Source: Lepas anatifera (Eukaryota; Arthropoda; Thecostraca; Lepadidae). From it: DNA of 64,000 nt. The position numbers and the translations under genes are program-made. Position 1 is the first letter of the stretch; each line of letters begins with the position of its first letter. Below the pieces are notes generated by a model. It was not told where the DNA came from and did not search any database. It saw only the letters and a program-made list of their open reading frames with translations. Shown here one piece after another: positions 11,691 to 22,646 of the stretch. The stretch is from the NCBI GenBank assembly GCA_034440635.1, contig JAOTON010001929.1:1253001-1317000 (forward strand), given 5' to 3'.

Positions 11691-12839
11691 TGTAAGAGTG
11701 ATAAAAACAGAGAAGATAGAAGCCGAACAAAGGGATGGATCGATGAAGAGACAGAAGTGGGAAGAAAGCAATAACAAAGGAAAGGAGATCATGAAAAAAC
11801 AGAATAATCTGCAATCAGTACGGGCCCACATCAGACATCTGCAGAAGGGGACGAGAGGGAGAATCTCTCGGATGGTGCTGCCAGCAATTCGCTGAAGAGG
11901 CAAAACGTACCGCAACCAAACTGAGTAGATGATGACTCGTTTGGATGTTTTTCCACTGTGACGGTAGGTGTAATTAAATTGGCACAATAGGAAGAAGGTA
12001 AGCTTTGTAAGATCAATATCAGCAATATAGGCATGACCCAATGACTCTCCCTTGCTATATCTCTTGCAGCCAACTCTCTTTTCTCGCCTTTTCTCCCGTA
12101 TATTAAGAGTCGTTTAAAGTGTAAACTGCAGATGGCATTAGCTCGTGCAAACACCCCGATAAGTTGTCCGGGATGCTACCATAGATTTTCCTACCACACC
12201 CACAGCCGGATCCATGAGGGAAAAGTGGCTATGACCTCCACCACTAGACGCCGAAACCCCAGCCGGGTGGAGTTGGCGACGGCGTATAACATCAGCAGTT
12301 GGTGCGTTGTTCAACCCCTACCATAACTGTGTTGGCATATTGTGACTATTTGACACTTGTCATGCAGTCCGATGACAAACTTAGAGTCAGTGAATACAGC
12401 TTTTAGTACCAGTTACATCACTCTCCACCTCCAATCTTCCCTGCCCCACTAAACAAAACCTGCCCTCAGTTAGCATCCTAATCCCTAATCCTGCACCCCC
12501 GTGACCAAAACCGGGGAAGGGAGGGGCGGAGGCTGACCTGGGTGTAAAAGAGTCGAATATGGTAATTGTAAGTCTAACATATTGATACTCCCCGCCAGAA
12601 AGATCAGAGAAGCTTGGTCTGCGGACAGCCATGTTTCTCGTTCGAAAATACTTTTGTGCCCCTCTATCGTCATGGCCCTCCAACAACGTTAAGTGCGTGG
12701 AGCAGTAAAACGACGTGCCCACTGAAGAAAACAAGGGTGCCTTTTCGACTGTCGAGGTGTGGCCCCTGAAGCCCTAAGTGTGCCCCTTTCTCTCTTTGGT
12801 CCCCGGTAAAAACTTTGCAGAAAAATGCACTGCCTTCTA
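11691..12839. other. Unassigned intergenic DNA
   Basis: No gene supported. Frames of 60-115 codons on both strands overlap each other and lack motifs. Confidence 0.45.
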
Positions 12840-12931
12840 CCCTCCAGCTAAGCACAGGAACGGATGTCCCTCTTAGGCCAGCGGGCACCATTGTGTTTAT
12901 TAATCTCCTCGGACCCTCCAGCTAAGCACAG
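12840..12931. repeat. 18-bp direct repeat pair
   Basis: CCCTCCAGCTAAGCACAG occurs at 12840-12857 and again, identical, at 12914-12931, 74 bases later. The second copy directly precedes a SINE-I fragment, so this may be a local duplication or a remnant of insertion. Confidence 0.7.
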
Positions 12932-13080
12932 TAACTGCCACCCCGCTCAGGTCGCCCTCTCATGGGTCAATTACCCAGCCGACCTGCAGGTCGTTTATTA
13001 TGCGCATGCGCATAATAAATATCCAGCTCCCAGGCATGCTAGAGGAGTAGATCACACGGCTCAAGCATGCTCTGATACAT
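12932..13080 (-). repeat. SINE-I fragment (minus)
   Basis: The stretch CCGCTCAGGTCGCC ... CAGCCGACCTGCAGGTCG matches the reverse complement of the central SINE-I body at 51930-51990. After the palindrome at 12994-13019 only weak similarity to the SINE head remains (CGGCTCAAGCATG near 13060). Confidence 0.55.
12994..13019. promoter_or_regulatory. 26-nt perfect palindrome with NRF1-type core
   Basis: The 26 bases read the same on both strands. The centre is TGCGCATGCGCA, which equals the published palindromic consensus of the NRF1/EWG factor family, flanked by symmetric TTTATTA/TAATAAA. It interrupts the SINE-I fragment. Function as a binding site is an inference. Confidence 0.5.
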
Positions 13081-13081
13081 C

Positions 13082-14117
13082 TTAACCCGCGCCCCACCGG
13101 GGGTCCGGCGCCACCTTCGCCCCACCGGGGGCTATCGATGGCCCCCTCTAACTCCGAAAATATGGGGGTTAGCAAAAATCTGAAAAGTGCATTAGAAAGC
13201 TCGCGTGAATTCAGTAAGAAATTAATTTGCATGTTTAAGCGCTCAGGTCAATGGTTTGACCTCCAGAGGTCAAGGAAGGTCACGATAGGCTATTTTCACT
13301 CAAATATGCAATGCTTAAGAAAACTGGACATAACTCTTATGCCATTAGAGCTATTGAGATCTGGTTAAGTACATTTGATAGGACATTGCCAGACCTTTTT
13401 CCGCCATGTGGAAAGTAAAGACCTCCCGCTAGTGGTTTGACCTCCAGAGGTCACCTCGTGACCTAATATGACCTGAGGTCACGAAAGGTCAGAAAGTAAC
13501 CTTGCCGTATATCAAATAAAAGCTAGTGATGCGACAAACACGATAGTGTTTGTTTCAGCGCTCTAGCTTAATTAGGTCAAAATTTATTGTCAAAATACTG
13601 TTTTTGACCCCTGGTGACCTTGGATGACCTTGGAAAAGTCAATGGGCAAATATGACCCCTGGGATCCGTGCAAGGGTGTCCAAAAACGCTTTTCTGAGCA
13701 GTCTGAGTATTTGCAATCATTTTTGTAGATTTTAGATCATGAGACTGCTTTTTCCCATGCTTTTTCCAATGGGAGAGGTCGCCTCGTGACCTGACCTCAG
13801 GTCACGAAATCGAAAAAATCCCGGATATACACGTTGTAGACCCTGGAAGGGGCATGAAGTGTAGCAAGTTTCAAATCGATCGACTAAGAAATGTAGCTCT
13901 TATAGAGCTTCAAATTTGAAGTGAGGTGACCTTGGTTGACCTTGCCTGGTGACCTGACCTTGGGTGACCCGGGGTAAAAATTTTCAGAGATGGTGAGAAA
14001 ATGATGAGGTGAGAGATAGAGCCCTCAACCGCGGTGCTGCGTTTCGTCGTTTTTCTGCTATCTTGAAAAACCTTAGGAGGCGGGGCATCGATGGCCCCCC
14101 GGTGGGGCGAGGGATAA
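13082..14117 (+). mobile_element. TTAA element family B, copy 1
   Basis: It begins TTAACCCGCGCCCCACCGG and continues GGTCCGGCGCC ... CTATCGATGGCCCCC; the right end has CATCGATGGCCCCCCGG and GGTGGGGCGAGGGATAA, an inverted counterpart whose final TTAA has decayed to ATAA. TTAACCC is the classical start of piggyBac-type ends. The interior holds about 20 AGGTCA/TGACCT half-sites, including TGACCTCCAGAGGTCA twice and TGACCTGACCTCAGGTCA. A second copy lies at 60102-61099. No coding capacity is seen. Confidence 0.85.
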
Positions 14118-15077
14118 ATTCCTGGTGGCGGACCGAAGGCTCACGATCTACGAACCAAGCTCAGAGACGAATCAGGGAGTTCTGATGGTGGGGGGGGGAA
14201 GTTTTCGCATAGAGGGTGCCGTTTGGAACTGGACGGAGCGCAACATATACCTGGACGGTCGCCATCTCGACCAGGATAGACAATTAGTAAGGTATAAGAC
14301 TATCATAGGGTGTCCCAAAATACCACTTTTTCGTCTGTGCAAGCTTGCCGGATTGACACCGCATTCTGCTTTGAGTTAATAATGAGCATGCACAATTTTG
14401 AATCGATGCCTTTGAGGTTTGGTCCCCTGCCCCCAAAACTGATGCAAGTTTAAAATCGTTGTATTGGCTTGAAAATATTTTCATTCGAAAGCTTCTGACA
14501 GAACAATACATATTTTCCTCATACAAATTGATGTAAAACCACTTCTCGATGTTTTTATAGAGCTAAGAAGCTCCGAATTGCGGGATCACAGGCCAGAGGC
14601 GGATCTGATAAACTTTTTGGGGGTATCCCAGGAAATATGGGAAAATTATAGTGTCTTTTTCAAGAAAATGGACCAGAATCAGCCACAGTGAGTAAAATTT
14701 GACCGCTTTGAAGGGCATAGCCGGATTGGTTTTCCCCCGCACTGTCAATGGCATGGAAAGCGGGCGTTCATTACACAAAAATGATTGTTTTATTTTTTTC
14801 GCAACCGATCGCTGCAGTCAAAACGACACACCATATCATCAAGCCAATGGCTTTAATGGTTTTATTCGGAAGCCCATGAATGGGGAAGGAAACTTGTTCT
14901 CAGACAAAATGTTGTTAGACTACTCCTAGTTAAATATTCATATGTTTACACGTGCACGTCATCCAGCTCTTTTTTCGAGAGACTCGGCGCTTGGAGACGG
15001 TGTGCACAGGCTACTGTCACGTTCCGAGCCCTCATGTCACCTTCACGGGCAACGTCGCTGTAGTCCATGATGTATTT
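14118..15077. other. Unassigned intergenic DNA
   Basis: An 84-codon frame (14125-14379 +) starts directly after the TTAA element and has a GGGS run followed by an acidic tail. I considered a decayed transposase but the match is too weak. Nothing else recognised. Confidence 0.4.
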
Positions 15078-15261
15078 TCACCGATCGTTCCCGCTGTCGT
15101 TTGTGACTGCTAGATTTTCCATGAAAGCGTTCATACTGATGAAGTTTGCATCACTCGCCGACTCCTGGGTGGTAACCACTGGTTGCTGACGTTCATCCAC
15201 CTGAATGCCAGCCAGGAGTGCGGTCGGACGAAGTCGCAGAGCCTTTGCACCACTTGTCAGC

Positions 15262-15823
15262 TTATCTGCGCCTGACAACATCGGCTTTCCCGGTGCCAAT
15301 GTTCCTTGCTGTATGACTGTCAGGGAGTGCAGCAGCTACCTCTGCATTTTCATCTGTTGACACACCCTCACCAAACAACCAGAGGACGACGTTTTCCCCC
15401 GTGAGATGCCACGGATGGCGCATGATAGAGCACTGTGTGGCTTTCGTAGCGGTTGGTAGCTGCCTGAATAGGTCTTCATGTCCTGGAACAGCCTGAGGTC
15501 ACGCCGTGGAGTTCCCGCAGCCAGTAGGGCCTGCAAGAAGTACTTGCCATGAAAGAGGGCGATTAGCTCTGCAATCTGCTTGACTTGAAGGTGCTCGGCG
15601 GGAGCCATGGAGATCTTACCGCAGGGCATCGACAGAAAAACAACAACAAAGAACAGCGTGAGCAGAAAATATTTAATCTAATTCTAGGATTAAGCACTTG
15701 GTATTGATTCATGAAGAAACTGAGGTCCTCTTGCGAAGAAGGACTGTTGTCAGCCCTCATGATCATCTGCAGGTTCCCTAAGAACTCGTCACCGTTACCA
15801 CCAAAAGAATAACCGACTTCCAT
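15262..15823 (-). pseudogene. Frameshifted remnant of an uncharacterised repeat-associated protein
   Basis: Read on the minus strand, 15336-15629 encodes an HLQVKQIAELIALFHGKYF block and then LQALLAAGTPRRDLRLF and QDMKTY. About 60 codons in, the sense frame jumps: the other frame reads SIMRHPWHLTGENVVLWLFG and ends at a stop near 15262. The pattern of a Y/FxLQxLLAxxxPRxDLxLF block followed by RHxWxLTxExVxLxLF resembles, from memory, a protein family that turns up repeatedly in invertebrate repeat-rich genomes; I cannot name it. An adjacent frame (15563-15823) has FGGNGDEFLGNLQ and may be an upstream piece. The frame change implies a dead copy, or an intron that I cannot place. Confidence 0.4.
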
Positions 15824-15982
15824 GAGCTGGCGATGAAATGAATAGAGCTGGCGCTGAAATGGAAGTGTTTCTCGATTCAGATTTCAGTAATGCTTGAACC
15901 ACACGCCTAGCGTATGCATGACACCTTCTGACAGCTACTGTAAACAGTATTGCAGGGCACTCGAACGGCGACTTAAAACGCC

Positions 15983-16150
15983 TGGACCTAATAATTGTTG
16001 GGGTTTAACGACGCACCAACTGCCAGGGCAATACAGCGTCGACAACTCTCACCCCGTTGGAAGGGATTTTGGGGATCAGATCGACTTATTCAGAGGCTCC
16101 GCCGGACTGACCCGGGGCCGGTGGCTTAGAAGACAAGGGTGCTTTCACTA
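15983..16150 (-). repeat. SINE-II copy (minus)
   Basis: On the minus strand the copy has GGTGAGAGTTGTCGACGC, TGGCAGTTGGTGCGTCG and TTAAACCCCAACAATTATT, the tail shared with copies at 40465-40545, 52502-52705, 56233-56345 and 61450-61612. The tRNA-like head is degenerate here (CCCCGGGTCAGTCC in place of a B box). Confidence 0.65.
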
Positions 16151-18302
16151 AGCCACCTCATCCCCAAACGCCTGGACCTCTAAAGCGATCTGTCCAGCTA
16201 GGTAGTGCTTTGTTGCACTAGGGCTCTTGTATGCGGAGGGCTCGGTACCTTTGGAGGATTTAGCGCTTGGTCGGTAGCTGATTGGTAAACGGTTGAAGAG
16301 ATTTACCAAAAAAAGTCATCTCATCGTTTCGATTGACCCCTGGAGTACTTCAAAGGCCAGCCCGCATTTTTCCCCTGGCTGACTTGCCTCTTCTTCATCA
16401 TTAGATCTTTTCTTCGAGTATGCTGAAGGCATCGTACAAATTGCTGCAGGAAGACCACTTCAACATTAAATGCAAATTACTTATGACACAACAATTATGT
16501 AAAGGAACAAAACATGGCATATTTTTTTCTAACGGTCACAACAGTGTATCAATACCGATTGTAAGACTGAAGCGACAGATTGAAAGGCTGTACTAACAGA
16601 TATAGGCGACATAATATATGTAATCTGCTTCCATCCCGTCAACTTTGAAGTGACCGTCTCCAACCGTTGCTTTTTTTGCTGGCATTTGAGCCAGCTGCAA
16701 CGAGTTCCCGTGGGAGTTAGATGTCTTGCCCTCCTCTGAAATTCCTGGACACTTTGTCAAATAACACATTTATATCAGTTCAGCAGGTCTTCGGCCGGAT
16801 TTGCTGTCAGTGTGAAATCATACTGATATTTTTTATATATAAGGAAAACTGGCACTAGTTTAGTCACTACTCATACTTTCGTTTACAGTTGGCAATCCTT
16901 CATATGTGCATCGAACACTTAAAACTTGCATTTGAAACACCAGCCTTTTTGCCGGAGCATGGTGTATAGTTTTTGGCACATTGAGGTATATGATGAAGGT
17001 CTTCCAAAAGTACCTCTGCACCTGATGCAAATCATACGGCTACCGGAGGATATCAAATCAGCTCTTGGGGTGGGGGGGGGGTGGCAGGGGTGAGGGAAGG
17101 GCACGTCAGTTGCTTTGGCTATATATGTGGCTCAGGGGCCCTTATAATGGACCTTATTCCACCTTATAATGGACCAACGCGGTGGGCTTTTTCAGATCTA
17201 AAAGCTGCTCACATGAAATAGTTGTTTAACGAAAACCTCAATTTAATTGTGAAGCTTTTCCCATCTGCCAAATTGTGCCGTAAAGTGCATAAGAATGTAT
17301 GGGATTTAAGGATTTTATTTCGTAGTTGATAATATATGGGTGTGGGATTGGAGTGTTGTGATGCATTGCGGAGTTGATAAGCTTAAGATAATTTAACAAC
17401 CATTAGAGCTGATTAGCTATGAATCGATGAAATTTTTTGCTGATATGTATACCATCTCTGGAGTTTATTTTACTCCGTCAAAAGCGTCGTTTCAAAGTTA
17501 TGAGGAAAATGTTGTTTCGATTTCAAAAGGGATAATTTCCGACAAAACATTTCACTCATTCTGCAAGATATTTAAAAAATAACCTTTTTGTTCTTTGTTA
17601 TCTTACAGCTAAATTTTCTCCCCACCGCCCAAAGTAAGCATTTTCAAAAAGTTTCCTACCATATGCCACCAGTGAGAGACACTTGAGCTGCTAAGGAGAG
17701 ATATCGCTTTCACAGAACAAGCTGATACAGCCGCTCCCAGCACGACACATTGATTGATAGTATACCTCATTATCTTGATTTTGTTAAAAAGACAAGTCAA
17801 CACTTCTGACACTTCCATTAACTTGACAGCACAGCATGCTGAGGTAGGGCATGAACTGCGCCTGCAGCGGAGAGGTTAACAGGTTCAAAAGCCAGACAAT
17901 GGATCTCTTGCCCAATTGAAACTAATTTTTGCCGCCCAGATAACGACATTTTCCCGCACAAAAGTGTGAGTCTTGTGAAGGAGAAACTGGTTATTCTTAA
18001 CGAAGAGAATAAGTAATTTAGGTACATAACAAGTAGAGATGTCATACCACGTGGAAGAAACACTACATCCATAATCCATAATATTTATTTCATGGTTCCG
18101 AAAAAACACACACAAAGGCTGCTACGAGGAACGCAAAAGCGCCGTAGCGCCTAAATCTAGGCGTCCCACGCCAACACAATCATAGTGCCATCTCAGAGCC
18201 GCCAGAGAGGCCACCGCACCGCCGCGACACTCGCCGCCGAAAGTACGGCTCACTACACCACATCGAGCACTGGCTATAACATGATTAATTTAATGTCTCT
18301 TA
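16151..18302. other. Unassigned intergenic DNA
   Basis: No gene recognised. 18120-18302 lies immediately downstream, in retroelement orientation, of the LINE fragment and probably is its 3' untranslated part. A G-run at 17069-17085 is the only other compositional feature. Confidence 0.4.
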
Positions 18303-18560
18303 TTAGATAGCAAACCTCTTTGTGCCATGAACAAATTGAAAAACTGCGTGAGCTACTGCCCTGTCCTTGCCTGGAGGGAGATTTCGACCATGGATTAATA
18401 TGTCAATTTTGTTTTTCCGATGCATGTTTCTGAAAGAATAATTTAATATCGTAGATATGCTCTTTTCCGTAAGAGTTCTTTGAGGATCAAAACAGGGACA
18501 TTGTAGAAAATAATGTTCTGTATTTTCATTTTGATATCCGCACAAACAGGATATAGTATA
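18303..18560 (-). pseudogene. LINE reverse transcriptase C-terminal fragment
   Basis: The minus-strand frame gives CLCGYQNENTEHYFLQCPCF, then a TLTEKS stretch and finally ILIHGRNLPPG ... VFQFVHGTKRF before a stop. The CxC...H...C cluster followed by CPxFxxxR and a final I-x-TKRF-like end is typical of the C-terminus of CR1/L2-like non-LTR retrotransposon polymerases. Nothing of the polymerase core is present upstream, where the 26-nt AT palindrome begins, so this is a 5'-truncated, inactive copy. Confidence 0.6.
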
Positions 18561-18577
18561 GCATATGCTATACTATA
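18552..18577. repeat. 26-nt perfect AT-rich palindrome
   Basis: TATAGTATA, then GCATATGC, then TATACTATA form a perfect inverted repeat without a loop. It sits exactly at the upstream edge of the LINE fragment, overlapping its last readable codons. Confidence 0.75.
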
Positions 18578-18579
18578 CT

Positions 18580-19573
18580 ATGAATAAGTATTTTTGCCTC
18601 AATCGGTTATCATTTTCAGTTTTGAAATTACTCTACGTGTTTCCCGGGGCTTTCCCCATGTTATATTGCCAAGATCGGGATATCTTTGACTTTTGAGTGA
18701 GCTGCTACGGGTGAAAGCGAAGCCAATCCTTGACCAAAATAGCGGATTTTCCAAGAAGCATCATGAGACATCTAAGAATAGGCGGTTAATTAAGTATGTG
18801 AGAGGAAAATATCCTTCTTGAAGCAGATATCATTATGAATTTAGCTACCTCCCACATTGCTAACCTCAGCCGTTGGGATGGGGAGTTGACTTGCCATACT
18901 CGCAATTCTAACTCATGGAAGGTGAGATGGAAACAACTAAGCCGTAAATTCAGAACCAATTGAACGGTCTCTTCTCGGGTACAAAGTGGTAAATCTTGCA
19001 AGATAATTATGTGGAATTATAACCACTTTACTGACAAACATATCAACACACCGCAACATGTAGTTGTTGAGTAAGAGACATTGCCCAGTGTGACAAAATT
19101 TGTATCACAAAACTAACCGCAGCAATAAAGCCTACAACAAAAAAGGGAAATTAAAAGAAGAAAAGGGAAAACACTATGTAGTTCACGATTTTTCCCTGGT
19201 TTACCACCTTCTTCTAACGTTTCACCTAGCTCCGCCTCTGCTGCTGCAAATAATCACAATTGAGACAACGAAACTGGTGCTCTATTATTTTTGTGAATTA
19301 AGATGAAACATTGGATTTGGTTCCTGACAGTGTTTCTGGAAATGTTAACGGATAAGCTCTCCAGCATGTCGTACGGAATGCTTTGTGAGAATGGCACACT
19401 ATTCACGAGAATTAATTGAAAACAGGGACAACCAATCGAGCACTGTTGCTACGCCTCTAGCCTGTGGATACACACGAAATGTAACGACTTTCTTCCTGGT
19501 TTTTCCAGGCTTAGTTGCAAACCTTTCATTGTTACCCCTGTACCTATCTAAAGATGTGCAGAATACATACGTG
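18580..19573. other. Unassigned intergenic DNA
   Basis: Short frames only; I recognise nothing. Confidence 0.45.
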
Positions 19574-20029
19574 TTAAAGGCAATGTGGCACCTTGGTCAA
19601 AACCTGGAATTTAGTGTCATAGGGGAACTTTTAGCAGACAATCATGGAAGCATCCATCATTTCTCTGAAAAATGTACATTAAGCTCAATATTTTGATTTG
19701 TTAAATGATCCTCTAGGGAAATAAATAAATACCTGCCTGTGGATGATGTCATCATCTAGCAACCACTACCATATTCAATAGGCTTCAAGGGCTTCGATTG
19801 GCAGATACCCATCGTGACGTCAGCATATGTCGTCACACCAACAACTGACAAACTGTGCCCTGCTGCTAAGGGTACATGAGGGGTACATTTGAGGTAGTTT
19901 TTAGCCTTTCTCTATGAAAATTTTGAGCTTCAAGACAAATGATATATAGATTACCGGGTTTTCCGGCATGCTTTACAACTTGGCTATCTCTGTTAAAGTC
20001 ACGTTATAAAGGTGCCACATTCCCTTTAA
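19574..20029 (+). mobile_element. TTAA MITE family D, copy 2
   Basis: TTAA at 19574-19577 and 20026-20029 bound inverted termini AGGCAATGTGGCACCTT and AAGGTGCCACATTCCCT. The orientation equals copy 1. The interior repeats CGATTGG, then 13 bases to TGACGTCA, then CATATGTCGTCAC. Confidence 0.85.
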
Positions 20030-20306
20030 GACGATTCTGTGGATGAGTTTACCGGGACTGGCAGTATGTGAATGCATTGAGTGTACCTCCAGTAACGGGG
20101 AGTCGGCTATGTGCCAGCTGCATTTTTGCGATTTAGAGTTCAGGCTCAGCAGCAATTTCCAAACCTGAACAAGAGGAAGGAAGGGTGGGCGCGATGCCCT
20201 ATTTACGCTGCTGGGCACACTAAAAATATCCACACCGCCTGTGCAAATTGGGGTAGTTTGCAACAACGGCGGTGCAATGTGTAATTACTGGACACAGTCA
20301 TGTATG

Positions 20307-20984
20307 CAGTGGCGGATCCAGGGGGGGGCAAAAATGCATTTTCCGTCCCCCAACGGAAACGCTCGGGGAAAAATTATGTTTACCACCACCCCATCCCCAC
20401 GCTTTCGACCGCCTTTTCCCTGACTCATTTGTGGTTTAAAAGCAAGGTTTTGGTGCTCCAACTCTCAAATCCAAACAGAAGTCAACTTCAGTATGAACAT
20501 TGGGCCTTGGAGGGCAAAAACCGCCCCGCCGCCCGGTAGTGTTGGGGCGTTGGGCCGGCCCGCTGTGAGATGCGTGGGGCTGTGGCTTGGGATCGGTTCC
20601 CCTGAGACGCTCTGGCGTCAATAGTTTACCCGACGACGGTCGGCTGGCACTGACTGGTGAGAGGGTGCCTGAGCGGGCGGCCGTCCTGTGCTTTGTGGGA
20701 CGTTAACTTTGGTTTAAATTATCATTGGGGTTGCTGTTGGGTGGTGGGGTGGAGTCCTTGATGACTTTAGTGAGACCCACCGGCCTCGAACAACTTGAAA
20801 ATTTATAAAATTAAAAAAAACAAACAAACATCTTGTGGTCACATCTATCACCTGTGCTTTTCGATTTTGGGTTTCCCACCAAAACCTACCGTCTAGATTA
20901 TGGCAAAATGTTTCACCCCGTGACGTTTTTTTTGGATTTTCAACTTTGGCTTGCCCCCAAACCTACTGGCTAGATCCATCACTG
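20307..20984. mobile_element. hAT-like element interrupted by a SINE
   Basis: The termini CAGTGGCGGATCCAG and CTAGATCCATCACTG are inverted repeats. They are flanked by CATGTATG (20299-20306) and CATGCATG (20985-20992), an 8-bp duplication with one mismatch, as expected for hAT. A SINE-I copy occupies about 20525-20815. Halves on each side correspond to the uninterrupted relatives at 30367-30783 and 30965-31335, in opposite orientation, with GCTCGGGG and GGCTTGCCCCCAAACC blocks in common. Confidence 0.8.
20525..20815 (+). repeat. SINE-I copy nested in hAT-like element
   Basis: It contains GGTTCCCCTGAGACGCTC, CGGTCGGCTGGCACTGACTG, CTTTGTGGGACGTTAACTTT and GATGACTTTAGTGAGAC, and ends in an A-rich tail (AAAATTTATAAAATTAAAAA). 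It therefore inserted after the hAT-like element was in place. Confidence 0.75.
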
Positions 20985-20992
20985 CATGCATG

Positions 20993-21530
20993 ACATGAGA
21001 GTCAGAGCTGAAGAAAATATGGTATCGTGTGGGACTGTCGGGTATCACAATGAACTCAAAAGCCAATATCGTATCGATATCAAATGGCACAGACAGGACA
21101 AGTGAAATATCAGCAGAACTGCATCTGGACAAAATAAGGTTGCCGGGCAACACACGCGGGGAAATGTGACGCTTCATGTCAACAGATCATTTATTTACTC
21201 TTAGGTTTTGCCGTCGGACAGAAGATGACTGTTCTTATAAAGTAAATGGCCGAGTGCTAACTAAATACGTGTAATGCTCACATATATGGTTGATTTTTAG
21301 ACGGCGGGGGAAGACACAAACTGAAAGAAATTGTTTACTTACCACGCGATTAAGAGCTTGGGTCGTTCAAATTCAAGTGTTTTTCTTAAGAATAGTTTTT
21401 ATCGATTCAGGTGTCTACCAGTATCATCTGAGAGAAAATAGACCATCAACCCATGTAGGTAGAATGCTCTAAAGCTCAAAACCTATGATTTAATACTAAT
21501 GTAGGTTTTTTGTAGAGAGGGTCACGGATT
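20993..21530. other. Unassigned DNA
   Basis: Nothing recognised; a 94-codon minus frame at 20893-21177 overlaps the hAT-like element end and is not supported. Confidence 0.45.
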
Positions 21531-21533
21531 GGA

Positions 21534-22150
21534 TGTGTCGATGTATCTGGCTCGCAGATTGGATGTTTCGATGTATCCAGCCCGTGTATTGGATATCCCG
21601 ATGTATCCAGCCCGTGGATTGAATATGCCGATGTATCCAGCCCGTGGATTGGATATGCTGATGTATCCAGCCCGTGGATTGGATATGCCGATGTATCCAG
21701 CCCGTGGATTGGATATGCCGATGTATCCAGCCCGTGGATTGGATATGCTGATGTATCCAGCCCGTGGATTGGATATGCCGATGTATCCAGCCCGTGGATT
21801 GAATATGCCGATGTATCCAGCCCGTGGATTAGATATGCCGATGTATCCAGCCCGTGGATTGGATATGCCGATGTATCCAGCCTGTGGATTGGATATGCCG
21901 ATGTATCCAGCCCGTGGATTGGATATGCCGATGTATCCAGCCCGTGGATTGGATATGTCAATGTACCCAGCCCGTGGATTGGGTATGGATATGGATCCAG
22001 CCCGTGGATTGGATATGCCGATGTATCCAGCCCGTGGATTGGATATGTCGATGTATTCAGCCCGTGGATTGGATATGTCGATGTACCCAGCCCGTGGATT
22101 GGATATGTCGATGTATCCAGCCCGTGGATTGGATATCTGAATCGATCCAG
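21534..22150. repeat. 30-bp minisatellite, about 20 copies
   Basis: The unit is ATGTATCCAGCCCGTGGATT followed by GGATATGCCG. Because 30 is a multiple of three and the unit lacks stops, frames of about 200 codons stay open on both strands. Unit-to-unit changes (GCCG, GCTG, GTCG, GTCA, TCCCG) alter the encoded residue on both strands, so no frame shows purifying selection. The flank at 22158-22185 carries a second repeat theme, GGATTGGACAGGATTGG. Confidence 0.95.
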
Positions 22151-22300
22151 CCCAAGTCAATGGATTGGACAGGATTGGATTGGTGGTAGAATTTTGGTAG
22201 TTTTGGATCTGAAACTGGATTGGAATCTCATCTTTGCCAATCTTATCGCAAGCATACTTACATGGATTAAATTTTGACTAAAAATCATGCTGTATAAACG

Positions 22301-22646
22301 AACTGGTGGACGCAGAGGGGGGGAAGGGACCATGCCCCCAAATGACGCAATTTGGGCCGGGGTGGACTACTGGCTTCGTTGCCAGTCTTCGGATCGGATA
22401 GCATGTATTAACGTTGGTTCAATCCCCACGGCGGGAAACCGCCTTCCGTATCCGATCTGACCCGGTGGAGACGATCTTTAAACACCCACGCCAATTCTCC
22501 CTGTAATTGGGCAAGTGTGCCTGTTGGGAGTGGCCCTAAAAGAAAAATAAAAAAATTGTGACCGATTTTTCTTAAAAAACTAGGTTTATACGATTTCTTC
22601 CGAGTTTCCCCCTCCCTCCCAAACGGTGCTCCTGCGTCCGCCCCTG
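22301..22646. mobile_element. hAT-like element containing a SINE
   Basis: Left end AACTGGTGGACGCAG aligns to the reverse complement of the right end, CAGGGGCGGACGCAG. The 8-bp flanks TATAAACG and TATAAGCG differ at one base. A tRNA-derived SINE fills about 22353-22557. Confidence 0.75.
22353..22557 (+). repeat. SINE-III, tRNA-derived
   Basis: A B-box-like GGTTCAATCCC occurs at about 22418, preceded by GGGCCGGGGTGGACTACTGG. The body contains GATCGGATAG and later CGTATCCGATCTGACCC, and it ends in an A-rich tail AAAAGAAAAATAAAAAAA. The Pol III promoter box plus the A-tail define a SINE. Confidence 0.65.

Noticed and set aside
11508..12041. 177-codon minus frame rich in S, F and L
   Set aside because: It reads through the GA microsatellite and low-complexity purine-rich sequence; the neighbouring frames are equally open.
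14125..14379. Possible Tc1/mariner transposase fragment (GVLMVGGGS run)
   Set aside because: Apart from the short VMVxGG-like run, no catalytic residue or flanking similarity can be matched.
21522..22160. Long repetitive frames of over 200 codons on both strands (MYPARGLDMP and GYIGISNPRA types)
   Set aside because: They follow from a 30-bp stop-free unit. Unit variants change residues on either strand, so there is no sign of selection for protein.
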